The notes under the pieces: generated by a model | What the model saw: the letters and a program-made list of their open reading frames with translations, nothing else | Databases searched by the model: none | What the model was told of the DNA's origin: nothing | Shown: one piece after another, positions 46,208-58,066 of the stretch | Numbering within the stretch: position 1 is the first letter of the stretch | How the letters are laid out: each line of letters begins with the position of its first letter | Translations under genes and position numbers: made by a program | DNA from: Phocoena phocoena | Lineage: Eukaryota; Chordata; Mammalia; Artiodactyla; Phocoenidae | Direction: 5' to 3' | Assembly: GCF_963924675.1 (NCBI RefSeq) | Contig: NC_089224.1 | Coordinates: 44,063,158-44,127,157 of the forward strand | Length of the DNA: 64,000 nt

Positions 46208-48412
46208 ACTTTTTTTTTTAACAGCTTTATTGGAGTATAGTTGCTTTACAATAGTGTGTTAGTTTCTGCTTTATAACAAACTGAATCAGCTATACATATA
46301 CATATATCCCCATATCCCCTCCCTCTTGTGTCTCCCTCCCACCCTCCCTATACCACCCCTCTAGGTGGTCACAAAGCACAGAGCTGATCTCCCTGTGCTA
46401 CGCAGCTGCTTCCCAGTAGCCATCTATTTTACATTTGGTAGTATATTTAAGTTCATCCACTTTCTCACTTCATCCCAGCTTACCCTTCCCCCACCCTGTG
46501 TCCTCAAGTCCATTCTCTACATCTGCATCTTTATTCCTGTCTTGCCCCTAGGTTCTTCAGAACCAATTTTTTTTTTTTTAATTGCACATATATGTGTTAG
46601 CGTATGGTATTTGTTTTTCTCTTTCTGACTTACTTCACTCTGTATGACAGACTCTAGGTCCATCCACCTCACTACAAATAACTCAATTTCGTTTCTTTTT
46701 ATGGCTGAGTAATATTCCATTGTATATATGTGCCACATCTTCTTTATCTGTTCATCTGTTGATGGACACTTAGGTTGCTTCCTTGTCTTGGCTACTGAAA
46801 ATAGGGGTGCAATGAACATTGTGGTACATGACTCTTTTTGAATTATGGTTTTCTCAGGGTATATGCCCAGTAGTGGGATTGCTGGGTCATAAGGTAGTTC
46901 TACTTTCACTTTTTTGAGGAACCTCCATACTGTTCTCCATAGTGGCTGTATCAATTTACATTCCCACCAACAGTGCAAGAGGGTTCCCTTTTCTCCACAC
47001 CCTCTCCAGTATTTATTGTTTGTAGATTTTTTGATGATGGCCATTCTGACCAGTGTGAGGTGATACCTCATTGTAGTTTTGATTTGCATTTCTCTATACT
47101 GATGTTGAGCATCTTTTCATGTGCCTCCTGGCTATCTGTATGTCTTCTTTTGACAGATGTCTATTTAGATCTTCCACCCATTCCATTTTTTGATTGTGTT
47201 GTTTGTTTTTTTGATATTGAGCTGTGTGAGCTGTTTGTATATTTTGGAGCTTAATCCCTTGTCGGTCTCTTCGTTTGCAAATATTTTCTCCCATTCAGAG
47301 GGTTGTCTTTTTTTTCTTTGTTTATGGTTTATTTTGTTATGCAAAAGCTTCTAAGTTTAATTAGATACCATTTATTAATTTTTGTTTTTATTTTCACTAC
47401 TCTAGGAGGTAGATAAAAAAGATCTTGATGTGATTTATGTCAGTGTGCTCTGCCTACGTTTTCCTCTAAGAGTGTTATAATATCCAGTCTCACATTTAGG
47501 TCTTTAATCCATTTTGAGTTTATTTTTGTGTAAGATGTTAGAGAATGTTCTAATTTCATTCTTTTACATGTAGCTGTCCAGTTTCCACAGCACCATTTAT
47601 TGAAGAGACTGTCTTTCCTCCATTGTATACTCTTGCCTCCTCTGCTGTAGATTAATTTGCCATAGGTACATGGGTTTATTTCTGTACTTTCTATCCTGTT
47701 CCATTGATCTATATTTCTGTTTTTGTGCCAGTAGCATACTGTTTTGATGACTGTAGCTTTGTAGTATAGTCTGAAGCCAGGGAGCCTGATTCCTTCAGCT
47801 CTGTTTTTCTTTCTCAAAATTGCTTTGGCTATTCAGGGTCTTTTGTGTCTCTATACAAATTTTAAGATTTTTTTGTTCTAGTTATTTGAAAAATGTCATT
47901 GGTAATTTTATAGCAATTGCATTGAATCTGTAGATTGCTTTAGGTAGTATAGTCATTTTGATAATACTCTTACAATCCAAGAACTTAGTATATCTTTCCA
48001 TCTGTTTGTGTTGTCTTTGATTTCTTTTATCAGTATCTTATAGTTTTTGGAGTACAGGTCTTTTGTCTCCTTAGGTAGGCATATTCCTAGGTATTTTATT
48101 CTTTTTAATGTGATGCTAAATGGGATTGTTTCTTTAATTTCTCTTTCTGAACTTTCATTATTAGTGTATAGAAATGCAACAGATTTCTGTGTATTAATTT
48201 TGTATCCTGAAACTTTACCTAATTCATTGATTAGCCCTAGTAGTTTTCTGGTAACATCTTTAGAATTTTCTATGTATAGTATCATATCATCTGCAAATAA
48301 TGGAAATTTTACTTCTTCATTTTCAATTCAGATTCCTTTTATTTCTTTTTCTTCTCTGATTGCTGTGGCTAGGACTTCCAAAACTATGTTGAATAAAAGT
48401 GGCCAGAGTGAA
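46208..48412 (-). mobile_element. Young 5'-truncated L1, reversed, with ORF2 RT-end and 3' UTR
   Basis: The 3' end is at 46208 (T-rich tail then 'cagctttattggagtatag'). Coding sequence runs from about 46517 to 48412 on the minus strand. At the 5' limit the reverse-transcriptase catalytic stretch Phe-Ala-Asp-Asp-Met is readable (about 48283-48300), so roughly the last half of ORF2 is present. The frame is broken by several stops and frameshifts (open blocks at 46517-47089, 47094-47294, 47440-47817 and 47953-48285). It resembles the L1 at 20.3 kb closely, including the '[14 protein letters not shown]' wording. No target-site duplication was found. Confidence 0.92.
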
Positions 48413-49325
48413 TAAAAGACAACATACAGATGGCCAAGATGCACATGAAAAGATGCTCAACATTGCTAATTATCAGAGAAATTCAAATCAAAACTACAAT
48501 GAGATATCACTTCACACCAGTCAGAATGACCATCATCGAAAAATGTGTAAACAATAAATGCTGGAGAGGGTGTGGAGAAAAGGGAACCCTCATCAACTGT
48601 TGATGGAAATGTAAATTGGTACAGCTACTATGAAGAACAGTATGGAGGTTCCTTATAAAACTAAAAATAGAGCTACCATATGATCCAGCAATCTACTCCT
48701 GCACATATATCCAGAGAAAACCGTAATTCAATAGGATACATGCACTCCAATATTCATTACAGCACTATTTACAATAGCCAGGACATGTAAGCAACCTAAA
48801 TGTCCATCAACAGAGGAACTTATAAAGAAAATGTGGTACATATACACAGTGGAATATTACTTAGTCATAAAAAAGAACAAAATAATGCCATTTGCAGTGA
48901 CATGGATGGACCTACATACAGATTGTCATAGTGAGTGAAGTAAATCAGACAGAGAAAGACAAATATCATATTTTATTGCTTATATGTGGAATTTAAAGAA
49001 ATGTTACAAATGAACTTAGTTACAAAACAGAAGCTGAGTCACAGATGTAGAAACAAACTTGTGGTTACCAGGGGTAAAGGGCAGGGGAGAGATAAATTGG
49101 GAGATTGGGATTGACATATACACATTACTATATGTAGAATAGATAATAAGAACCTACTGAATAGCACAGGGAACTCTATTTAATACTCTGTAATGATCTA
49201 TATGGGAAGAGATTCTAAATAAAAGTGGATATATGTGTATGTATAACTGACTCACTTTGCTGTACAGCAGAAAGTAACACAACGGTGTAAATCAACTATA
49301 CCCCAATAAAAATTTTTTTTAAAAA
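48413..49325 (+). mobile_element. 5'-truncated L1, sense, abutting the reversed L1
   Basis: Starts at 'aataaaagacaacatacag' within the ORF2 C-terminal region and ends with 'tataccccaataaaaatttttttt'. It carries in-frame stops and looks somewhat older than its neighbour; its 3' UTR ('ctgtacagcagaaagtaac') is of the type seen at 29480-29785. The two L1s meet at their truncated 5' ends. Confidence 0.9.
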
Positions 49326-49529
49326 TCTAACAGAGTCACATTTACTATGAAGTTAAATGTTTTAAAGCACTTCATCTAATAACATGCGTATGTCCTTTCC
49401 AAGCTTTGAAGATGTCACAAGCCATGTTCTCACACTGTTCAGTATTTCTAAGCTTTATAAAAACAAAACACCTGAATGATGTTCAGTTTAGACTGCTAAC
49501 TCTTTCCAACTGAAAACATTTTTAAAAAA

Positions 49530-51370
49530 TCAATATAATTTACCGTATCAACATGAAAATCATTTGATGCAGAAAAACCTTTGATAAAAATGCAACACCC
49601 ATTCATGATAAAAACTCTCAGCCAACTAGGAATAGAGAGAAATTATCTCAACTTGGTAAGGAGCATGTACAAAAAGACTAAAGGTAATATCATTCTTAAT
49701 GATGAAAGACTGGATGCTGTTCTACAAATATTGAGAACAAGGTAAGAATGGTCACTCTAGCCACTCTTATTCAACATGTTACTGGAAGTTCCAATCACTG
49801 AAACAAAGGAAGAATAACAAATAAAAGGCACAAAGATTGGAAAGGAGGAAATAAATCTGTATTTGCATGTATGACATGTTTGTCTATGTAGAAACTCTGA
49901 AGGAATATTAAAAGAATACTCCTTAGAACTAATGAGTTCATCATGACTGTAGGATACACAACCACACAAAATATTGTATTTCTATATACTAGCAATTGGC
50001 ACTTGGAAAAAACTATAAAAAAAATATCATTAAAATTACCCCAAAGAAAATGATGTACATAGGTTAATAAGATACATTCAAAATATACACACTTAACAAA
50101 ATTTGTATAGGGTTTATATTGTAAAAATTACAAAATTCTGATGAAATAAATCAAGGAAAGCCTACATAAATGGAGAAGCATAATGCAGTCATGAATGGGA
50201 TATAAAATAATAAAGATATAAATTTTCCTCAAAATAATAAGTTTAGTGTAATTTCTATATAAACATGAGCAATGCTTTTTGCAGACATATACAAGATGAT
50301 CAAAATTTTATATGGAAAGAAACAGGACACTGAATAGCTAAAACACATTTGAAAAAGAAGAATAAAGCAGGAGGAATAACTCCACCTAACATTAAAGCCT
50401 ATTAGATAGCTACAGTAATAAAGACAGTGTGATATTTGTAGAGAAGCAGACACACAGATCAAGAGAACAGAATACAGAAACCAGAAATAGATTCACTCAA
50501 ATATTTCCAACTTATTTTTGACAACTGAGCAAAAGCAATTCAATGGAAACAGCAGAGGCATTTTAACAAATGAAGCAATTGGAAATCCACAGCCCAAAAA
50601 AGTGAATCTCAATCTAAACCTCAGATCTTCACTCAAAATTGATCCTAGACTTAAGTGTAAAATTATAAAACTTTTAGAAAAAAACTTTTAGAAAATTTTT
50701 GGGAACAAGGAAGGTCTAGACAAAGAGTTATTAAACTTGACACCAAAAGCAAGATCCATAAAAGGAAAAAGAATGATGTTTGACCTTGTTAAAATTTTTT
50801 AAAAAATTGCTCCATAAAACACGCTGTGAAGAGAATGAAAAGACAAGATACAGACTGGGAGGAAATATTTGTGAACCACATATCTGATAAAGGACCAATA
50901 TCTAGAATATATAAGGGATTCTCAAAACTCTATAGTAAATACAGACAAACCATCCCATTAAAACATGGGCAAAGACATGTCATACATTGGTGGTGGGATT
51001 GTAAAATGGGGCAGCAACTCTGGTAAAGAGAATGCTAGTTTCTTAGCAAGCTAAATGTTTGCACATGACTCAGCAATTGCATACTAGGGAGTTTATCCCA
51101 AAGGAATCAAAAGTTATATTCATGTAAGTACCTCTACACAAATGTTTATATAAGCTTTATTTGTAATAGCCAAATACTGAAGACAACTCAGATGTCCTTC
51201 AGTGGCTGAATGGTTAAACAAACTGTGGCATATTCATACCATGGATTAATACTCAGAAATAAAACAAAACTGTTGATACACATAGCAACTTGGATGAGTC
51301 TCAAGGGAATTATGCTGAGTGACATAAACCCAATCTCAGCAGGTGACATCCTGTATGATTCCATTTAGTC
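49530..51370 (+). mobile_element. Old L1 (L1M type), ORF2 region
   Basis: Long diverged sense L1 with ORF2 wording. It has 'gtaataaagacagtgtgatatttg' in a Leu-Tyr-Tyr-Lys-Ala-like context, 'ctgggaggaaatatttgtga' and 'caactcagatgtccttcag'. The short open frame 50826-51026 is a piece of it. Many indels; no intact domain. Confidence 0.7.
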
Positions 51371-51389
51371 ATTTCAAGAATGATTCAAG

Positions 51390-51900
51390 TCTTCTTGGAT
51401 ATTTATTAAACATCTCAAACTTAACATGTACACTAGTGAATTCTTGATTTCCTCCAAAAATCTTATTTCTTTTTAGTCCTTCCCATATAAGTAAATGGCA
51501 TCTCCATTCAATCCTGTTCAGACCAAAATTTTGAGGCATCATTGGTTCCTTTCTTTCTCTTACATTCCACATCAAATCCATATTCAAATTCTACACTCTC
51601 TACCTTCAAAATGTATCTAGAATCTGACCACAACTTACCAACACCAATTCTTTTTCTAAAATTCTCTTCCAGGCCACCATCATCTTTTATCTGCTTATGG
51701 GTACCTTCCAAATTTTTCCCCTGTTCTTTTCTTTGTTACTATAACCTATTCTCCACAACACAGATAACAATGATCCTTTTAAAATGTACATCAAATTATC
51801 TTTATTCTCAGGATAAGAGTGGACCAAAATCCATGCAGACCTTCAGCCTGGCTTCACATTATATCACTGAGATTCTAAGGTTCATCCACCATATCACTTA
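51390..51900 (+). mobile_element. L2 LINE, ORF2-region remnant
   Basis: Well-recognisable L2 ORF2 wording: 'aacatctcaaacttaacatgt', 'atcattggttcctttctttc', 'ctaccttcaaaatgtatctag', 'aggccaccatcatctttta' and 'caatgatccttttaaaatg'. The 119-residue plus frame (51542-51901) follows part of the old L2 reading frame but is not intact. Confidence 0.65.
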
Positions 51901-52183
51901 GCCTAACTAGAATAAATAGCAAGTTTCTCTACACATAATCAAATAAGCAGACACAAATTTAAGACTATAGATACGAAAACCAAAATTAACTCAATGGACC
52001 TATGTTGAACACTCTATCCAAAAATGGAAAATATATTTTTTCATCATATATTAAACATTTACAAAATTTGATCATATTGTAAGTAATAAAGCTAATCGCA
52101 AAAAGTTCAGAATATTAAATTCATACATTTACTGGTCTGATAATTACACAAGAAAATTTTTTTAAAGATGACTAGAAAATACC

Positions 52184-52187
<4 letters not shown>
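51901..52187. other. Unassigned A-rich DNA
   Basis: No gene or repeat recognised between the L2 and the hairpin SINE. Confidence 0.4.
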
Positions 52188-52227
<40 letters not shown>

Positions 52228-52458
52228 CCTGTACGCGGGCCTCTCACTGCTGTGGCCTCTCCCGTTGCGGAGCACAGGCTCCGGACGTGCAGGCTCAGCG
52301 GCCATGGCTCACGGGCCCAGCCACTCCGCGGCATGTGGGATCTTCCCGGACCGGGGCACGTGAGCCATGGCCGCTGAGCCTGCACGTCCGGAGCCTGTGC
52401 TCCGCAACGGGAGAGGCCACAGCAGTGAGAGGCCCGCGTACAGAAAAAAAAAAAAAAA
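52188..52458 (-). mobile_element. Fold-back CHR SINE: perfect 85-bp inverted repeat
   Basis: A T run (52188-52227) leads into a minus-strand short CHR SINE (52229-52360) that lacks its tRNA-like head. At 'ggggcacg' the sequence turns round, and the right arm (52359-52443) is the exact reverse complement of the left arm (52229-52313). It ends in an A run (52444-52458). The loop is 45 bases (52314-52358). With the T/A runs the stem is about 100 bp with one mismatch. No target-site duplication and no B box are present. Open frames over it are translations of the SINE arms. Confidence 0.95.
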
Positions 52459-53139
52459 GTGAGAATGGCTCTTGATGTTAAGAATGCAACATTCTGCTCT
52501 TGCAGGCATACTGTCCAGGCATTAACATGCAAGTGAATGGGGTGTTATGTGGCATATACGTCCCTGGGCAGCTGCTCCGGCACTGCTCAACTATATAATA
52601 TAGATGCATATGGAACACCTGGAAACTAAGAGGAGTGTGAACCTTTGAGGAAAAGTTATGTTTCCTAAGCACTCCCAAGTGTGAAGGGTTCATTATTATC
52701 TTGTAAGTAAACCATACCCCAGGCTTCCATGGCCTGGGGGTATACCTAACATAGTAACATTAGTCAAATAAACGCAAGCCTTGCTGTTTTATATTTGGTA
52801 TTTATCCAATCCATCTCTCTATCCATAATTGATGGAAAAATCATTTTTGGAAACTACCTAAGATATTATTTTTAACTTCAACAACACTTATTGCATTATG
52901 TGTGGGAAATAACATATCAATAAATTAGGAAATAGAGAAAAGCACACAGAAACCTAAATTACAAGGTAGTCCCAGCATCCAGTTATTAGTCAAGTAGTAC
53001 ATAACACATGTAGCATGGATATATATTTATATATTATTATGATGATGATGATTATATAAAAAGCCTTTGCATATTAAAAAGAACAACTCCTTGAAATTGA
53101 TGAGCCTTTCATTTGCATAGGGTTTTTCAATGCAATTTT
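52459..53139. other. Unassigned DNA
   Basis: No gene or confident repeat. A short TGA/ATG-rich patch lies near 53036-53055. Confidence 0.4.
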
Positions 53140-53720
53140 TTAATTTAATATTTTAATGTAACCACTTCTATCAGAATTTTTAATTATAGTCTTTATCTTT
53201 GGTGTCATGTTTTGAGAGCCTTTGCTACCTCTAATTTACAAAGCTATCCACAGTTTCATCTAAAACTCTCAGTTAGCCCTTTACTGTTACATCCAGTATA
53301 CCTGGAATTTATTTTTATTTAGTTGTTAATGAAAGGATTTGATTTTATTTTTAACTAAGAATAGTAATCAATGATCCTAACATCATTATTTAAGTAACCT
53401 ATCCATTTCCTACTGATTTCAAATTCTATCTATATTACAGTATAAATGCTGATGTTCCCCTTTGCCTTTGTGTGAGACTTAACACATTTTTCCATTAATA
53501 AAACTCCATTGCTGCTTGAATACAATAAAGTTTTAATTATTAGAAGGCTATAGTACTTTTAAAAATGTGACATTATTTTATTAAATTTTTCAGATCTTTC
53601 TTGACTATCCTCATTCAATTTGTTTGATATATTTTACAATCATATTATCAAGTTCCCCAAAACTGCCTTTGTGATTACCTTTGCTATTATATTTACATTT
53701 ATGATTGTTTTAAAAGAGGA
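53140..53720 (-). mobile_element. Old L1 remnant
   Basis: Reversed L1 wording such as 'gtatacctggaatttattt', 'aacctatccatttcctactg' and 'caatcatattatcaagttcc' in the order expected for an old L1 ORF2 region. Strongly diverged. Confidence 0.5.
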
Positions 53721-54300
53721 TCACTTTCTTTTTGATTTCTGTCATCTTTCATTGATTATGGTATGTCTCTCCTTTTTTTCAAATACTTTATTAAATATCT
53801 TACCTTATACTTTTTAATACTAGCCATAAATATTTCTTGACGAGCTTACTGGTGTTATTTTACACCTTTGCTTGTTTTTAGATATTGGATCTCTTACCCT
53901 TTTAATTTTTCCACTTGATTTTCTAACAAACTATTGCTTTGAAATTATTTTGTATGAACACTACTTTTTGAATATTTACTTTCTTTATAGCGCTCAGATT
54001 ATTTAGTATTTTATTTAGTCAAGCTATATTTGGGCATACATATCTTTCTATTAAATTTACAGTTTTTAGGTAGATGCCCTCAAGAAAAAAATTCAGCTTT
54101 TTCCTCAATTTAAACTGTTTTCTATTCTATGTATATATCCCATACATTACCCATTATATTTTTATTATATTTTACAGCATTATTCCTTTTCTTTCTGTTA
54201 ACAGAAATCTGTATCATGGCCTTTATTATCTGTTCTCCATATTTATCATTTTCTGAATTTTGTCTTAATCTCTATTTTTTCCCAGTGAATTTTTTATGGA
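53721..54300. other. Unassigned T-rich DNA
   Basis: T-rich, giving hydrophobic chance frames (for example 54129-54491). No gene. Confidence 0.4.
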
Positions 54301-54500
54301 AAAACCATCAACAATTACATTATCCACTTATTTACCTCTTTCTCTCTCTTAATTCACTGCATCAGGCTTCCCCCTCCTTGCATTCCACCAAGATTGTCCT
54401 CTTCAAGATGTCAGTGAGCTTCTTACTACTAAATTTTATGGAAAACTTTTTGCTTATCTTACTGTTCCTCTCAGCATCATTTGAATTTTAACATTCTTAT
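54301..54500 (+). mobile_element. L2 LINE, ORF2 fragment
   Basis: 'ccaccaagattgtcctcttc' to 'ctcagcatcatttgaatttt' follows a conserved L2 ORF2 stretch. Confidence 0.5.
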
Positions 54501-54639
54501 CCTTCTTGAGTGCCATTTTTATGATCATTATTATTATTTCAGTGACTCTACATGCCTAATTTTCTTACTTTCTCTCTGAGTACTCCAGAAGTCTACTTTA
54601 GCTTTTTTCTTTATTTGTAACTTAAATGTTAATCTTAGC

Positions 54640-55180
54640 CTGAGTTTTCTCCAAAAAGCAGACATGGGGCTTGCATGCAGGTAGTTTAATTTGGGAAGTA
54701 ATCTTGGGGAACAGGAATAAGAGGCTGGAATGAGTTAAACAGGGAGGGAAAGAAAACCAATATAATGGTACAGTATTTAGTGGTTCAGCCCTGTGAGCAA
54801 ATGAGGAGGAATCTTTTTAACATCCTTTTTGAGGTGCTGAAGCAAAAGAAGCCTCAAAGTTGTTACACTCAGGGGAGGCGACAGTCTATCCATTAGCTCT
54901 CTTCTTTGTCAAGGACTGCCCCATGGGGTATAACTTGATTGAACTTTCAATTTTGTTCCTCTATTTAAGTGCTGAGCATTCCCACAGGCAGTCCATTCTC
55001 CTTACTCGGAGAAGTCTTATGACAGAAATGAAGAGATGAGTACGTGTAGTTGAGCTGAGGTGCTGTCAGGTGACACTTCCCAGAGCTAGTTGTGGCAGCA
55101 GAGGCAATAGCTTATAGAAAAGGTAGAATGAACACATGTGAGATGGGGACAAAGAAGTGCATGATACAGTATTCTAGTAC
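54640..55180 (+). mobile_element. Possible ancient LTR-type repeat
   Basis: Wording such as 'gtagtttaatttgggaagtaatcttgggg' and 'cagggagggaaagaaaacc' fits an old LTR-like repeat. Family not assigned. Confidence 0.35.
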
Positions 55181-55359
55181 CTCTTCTATTCTTGTTCCAT
55201 ACATTCTCCTTTAAAAACTCTCAGTTAGCCTTCTACTGTTAATTAATACTTCTTTCTCTACCCTTTCATAAGTTCCAGAACTTATGCCACTTCTTATTGT
55301 ACATCTGTTCATAGATATTCTACAGATGCATGAAACTAATATTCAAAAAATTTAACTCA

Positions 55360-55630
55360 CCATCAATTAGTTGAGTACTAAGTGCCAGATTTTGATAAGA
55401 AGATGTGAATAAAACAGACATAATCTTTGCCTGCAAAAATGTATATTTTAGTGGAAAAGATATTCAATTAAAACAGTAATTAAAGAATGGGGACGAAAAC
55501 TGTTAGGAAGGATAACCAGGAGAAAGAGTGAAATAGGATAAACTATGATATTTTATACAGAAAAAATAGAATCTGTGAAGAGCCAATGTCAACAAACTAT
55601 TGTTAATTGTTTAATAGGTGAATAGTGGTG
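55360..55630 (-). mobile_element. L2-like 3' end remnant
   Basis: 'tgagtactaagtgccagattttg' followed by 'tgaataaaacagacataatc' is the reversed L2 3' end. Confidence 0.5.
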
Positions 55631-55689
55631 TGGGCAGTAGGTGTGGGTAAAAGTGAACAGAACTGATCATTATTAGGAGGTCACTTAGT

Positions 55690-56110
55690 AAGATGAATAA
55701 AGCTCAAAAATAAACCTTCTACATGGTCTTAATATATCAATTAATGTTATTCTCATATGCAAATAAGATTATATCATTAACTTGCACTTCTTGCCCATTA
55801 TTTTCAGAATGAAGTAGAGACAACTTATAAGATCTGTGAAGTCCATAGATGACCTGGTCATTGCTTATTCCTTTTTAACTTTTAAACTTTTAACCAGGTG
55901 TCTGTTCTGGTACCATCTATATATCCATTCAGATAGAACTATTTTCATATCCCCGAATGCAAAATATTTAATCTTCAGGGATTTTTGTACATTTTGTTAC
56001 TCTGTCTTTATAATAGCTTCATTCATCCAACTCTGTGCCCTCTATACGTCACTTGATCTTGAATATTTGCCCTTTAGATGTCAGAAAAGATATTATGTCA
56101 TCACTTCCTA
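55690..56110 (+). mobile_element. L2 LINE 3' region remnant
   Basis: 'atagatgacctggtcattgc' and 'tttgttactctgtctttata' match the L2 end-of-ORF2 and 3' UTR order. The 91-residue frame (55836-56111) is a remnant, not a gene. Confidence 0.45.
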
Positions 56111-57079
56111 AATATGGGTTAGATACCCATTCTCTATCTTTTCATCACATCTGGTATTTTTTCCATCTCAGTACTCATCAAATTCCATTGTCTCTTACCT
56201 AGCTACTCTCTGTTATGTATATATGCTCTGTGATCAGAGATCACAATAATTTAATTAATTTTTGGAAAATTCTAGAAAAGTGTGTGATAGTTTTAAAATA
56301 GGTAAGTGTTCTTGAATGAATGAGCTTCTTCTCAGTGTTGCTCTTCACACCACTCATTAGTTTTTGGTAATACTGATTTAGCAAGTTAGGCTTTAGAATG
56401 CATTTGGAAATTGTTAGGGCATGCTTATTTTATTATGCTCTTTCTTTTTATCATTTACGCCCATTAGGGTATTTTTGGACTCTCAGCAAAGGTCTCTTTC
56501 CATCTCAATATTTCCTGTATTTTATTTTTGGTCCTCAATACTGAGAATCTTACATTAATTTTTTTTACTATATGGGAAAAATCACTATAATTAGTGTAAA
56601 ACAAACAAATGAAAAACTCAGAAAGCATATTTAAAACTCAATCAAGAGTTTTCTGCAAATCAATAAGAAAATAGTTAAGAAACCAGTTAAAAATAGGCAG
56701 AGGATATGAAGGTTTGTTATAGAGAAAAGCAAATATAGATGATTTTCAAATGTATGAGAAAATATATGATTCATAATGGGAAATGCAAATTAAGATTATA
56801 AACAGTAACACTTTATCACCTATCAGATTTTCAAAGCTACTTTTTATTTGTGAAAAAAATAAATTTATTTCCTAAGGTTTATTTGGTACTAAGAGCCATA
56901 AAAATATTAATGCATATATTCTTTGAATTACAATGCCATCAGAAGTTGGGATACTGCGTCTGAAACCATGAATCTAAAATACCACAGAAGGCCATCTAAT
57001 ATTTTACATTATTAAAATGAAATGTTAGCTCAATAATACTCTATAGGAAATAGGGATTGAGACCTTTAAAATATATCTA
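56111..57079. other. Unassigned A+T-rich DNA
   Basis: No gene or confident repeat. Confidence 0.4.
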
Positions 57080-57560
57080 TGTCCATTAAATCACCCACAG
57101 AATCTGTCATTTCCACCTCCCACAGAATCTGTCATTTCCACCTCCATGTTTAATATGGTTCTTTTCCTTGCCTTTGCTTTAGTTCAAGGCCTCATCATCT
57201 TGCTCTTGAATAAAATGTAATAGCCTACTCTTTCCTCTCCCTATCTTAGTTATCCTTCTAAAATATAGATCTAATCCTGCTTTAACATATTGTTCATCAT
57301 TGCATAATAGATAAAGACCAAATTCCTTTGTATAGCATTCAAGACTCCACAGTTTGAATCTCATTTTCTTTCATCAAGCCTATTTTCTTGAGTTACAGTG
57401 CTGTTTCAAAGAAGGGCATCATTCTTTTCTGCTAGATGACTGTATATCTTTTCCTTTGCTTAGAGTTCCTTTATATCCTCTATAAGTTGCATGGTTCTAC
57501 TCATCTGTTACTATCTCTTCACTCTCCTACAGTTTTGCACACATTGATGCCATAATATTA
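57080..57560 (+). mobile_element. L2-like LINE remnant, interrupted by L1
   Basis: 'agatctaatcctgctttaac' and 'gaccaaattcctttgtatagcattcaag' match L2 end-of-ORF2 wording. The terminal piece appears at 58905-59012 beyond the L1. A 25-base tandem duplication lies at 57096-57145. Confidence 0.5.
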
Positions 57561-57569
57561 TATCATAAT

Positions 57570-58010
57570 TGTTTTTTACTGAGCACTTTTTAAAATTTGA
57601 AGTATAGATGATGTACAATATTATATGTTACAGGTATACAATATAATAATTCACAATTTTTAAAGGTTATACCCCATTTATAGTTATTGTAAAATATTGG
57701 CTATATTCCCTGTGTTCTACAATATATCCTCGTAACTTATTTTGTACATAATAGTTTGCACCTCTTAATCCCCTACCCCATTTGCTCCCCCTCATTGGTA
57801 ACCACTAGTTGGTTCTCTGTATCTGTGAGTCTTGTTTCTTTTTTGTTATATTCACTAGTTAGTTGTATTTTTCAGATCCTACATATAAGTGATATCATAG
57901 AGTACTTGTCTTTCTTTGTCTGACTTATTTCACCCAGCATAATGTCCAAGTCCATCCGTGTTGTTACAAATGGCAAAATTTCATTCTTTTTTATGGCTGA
58001 GTAGTATTCC

Positions 58011-58066
<56 letters not shown>

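Noticed and set aside
46517..47089. 190-residue minus-strand open frame
   Set aside because: L1 ORF2 C-terminus in a 5'-truncated, multiply broken element.
52107..52532. 141-residue minus-strand open frame
   Set aside because: Runs through the fold-back SINE and its A/T runs; low-complexity and repeat-derived.
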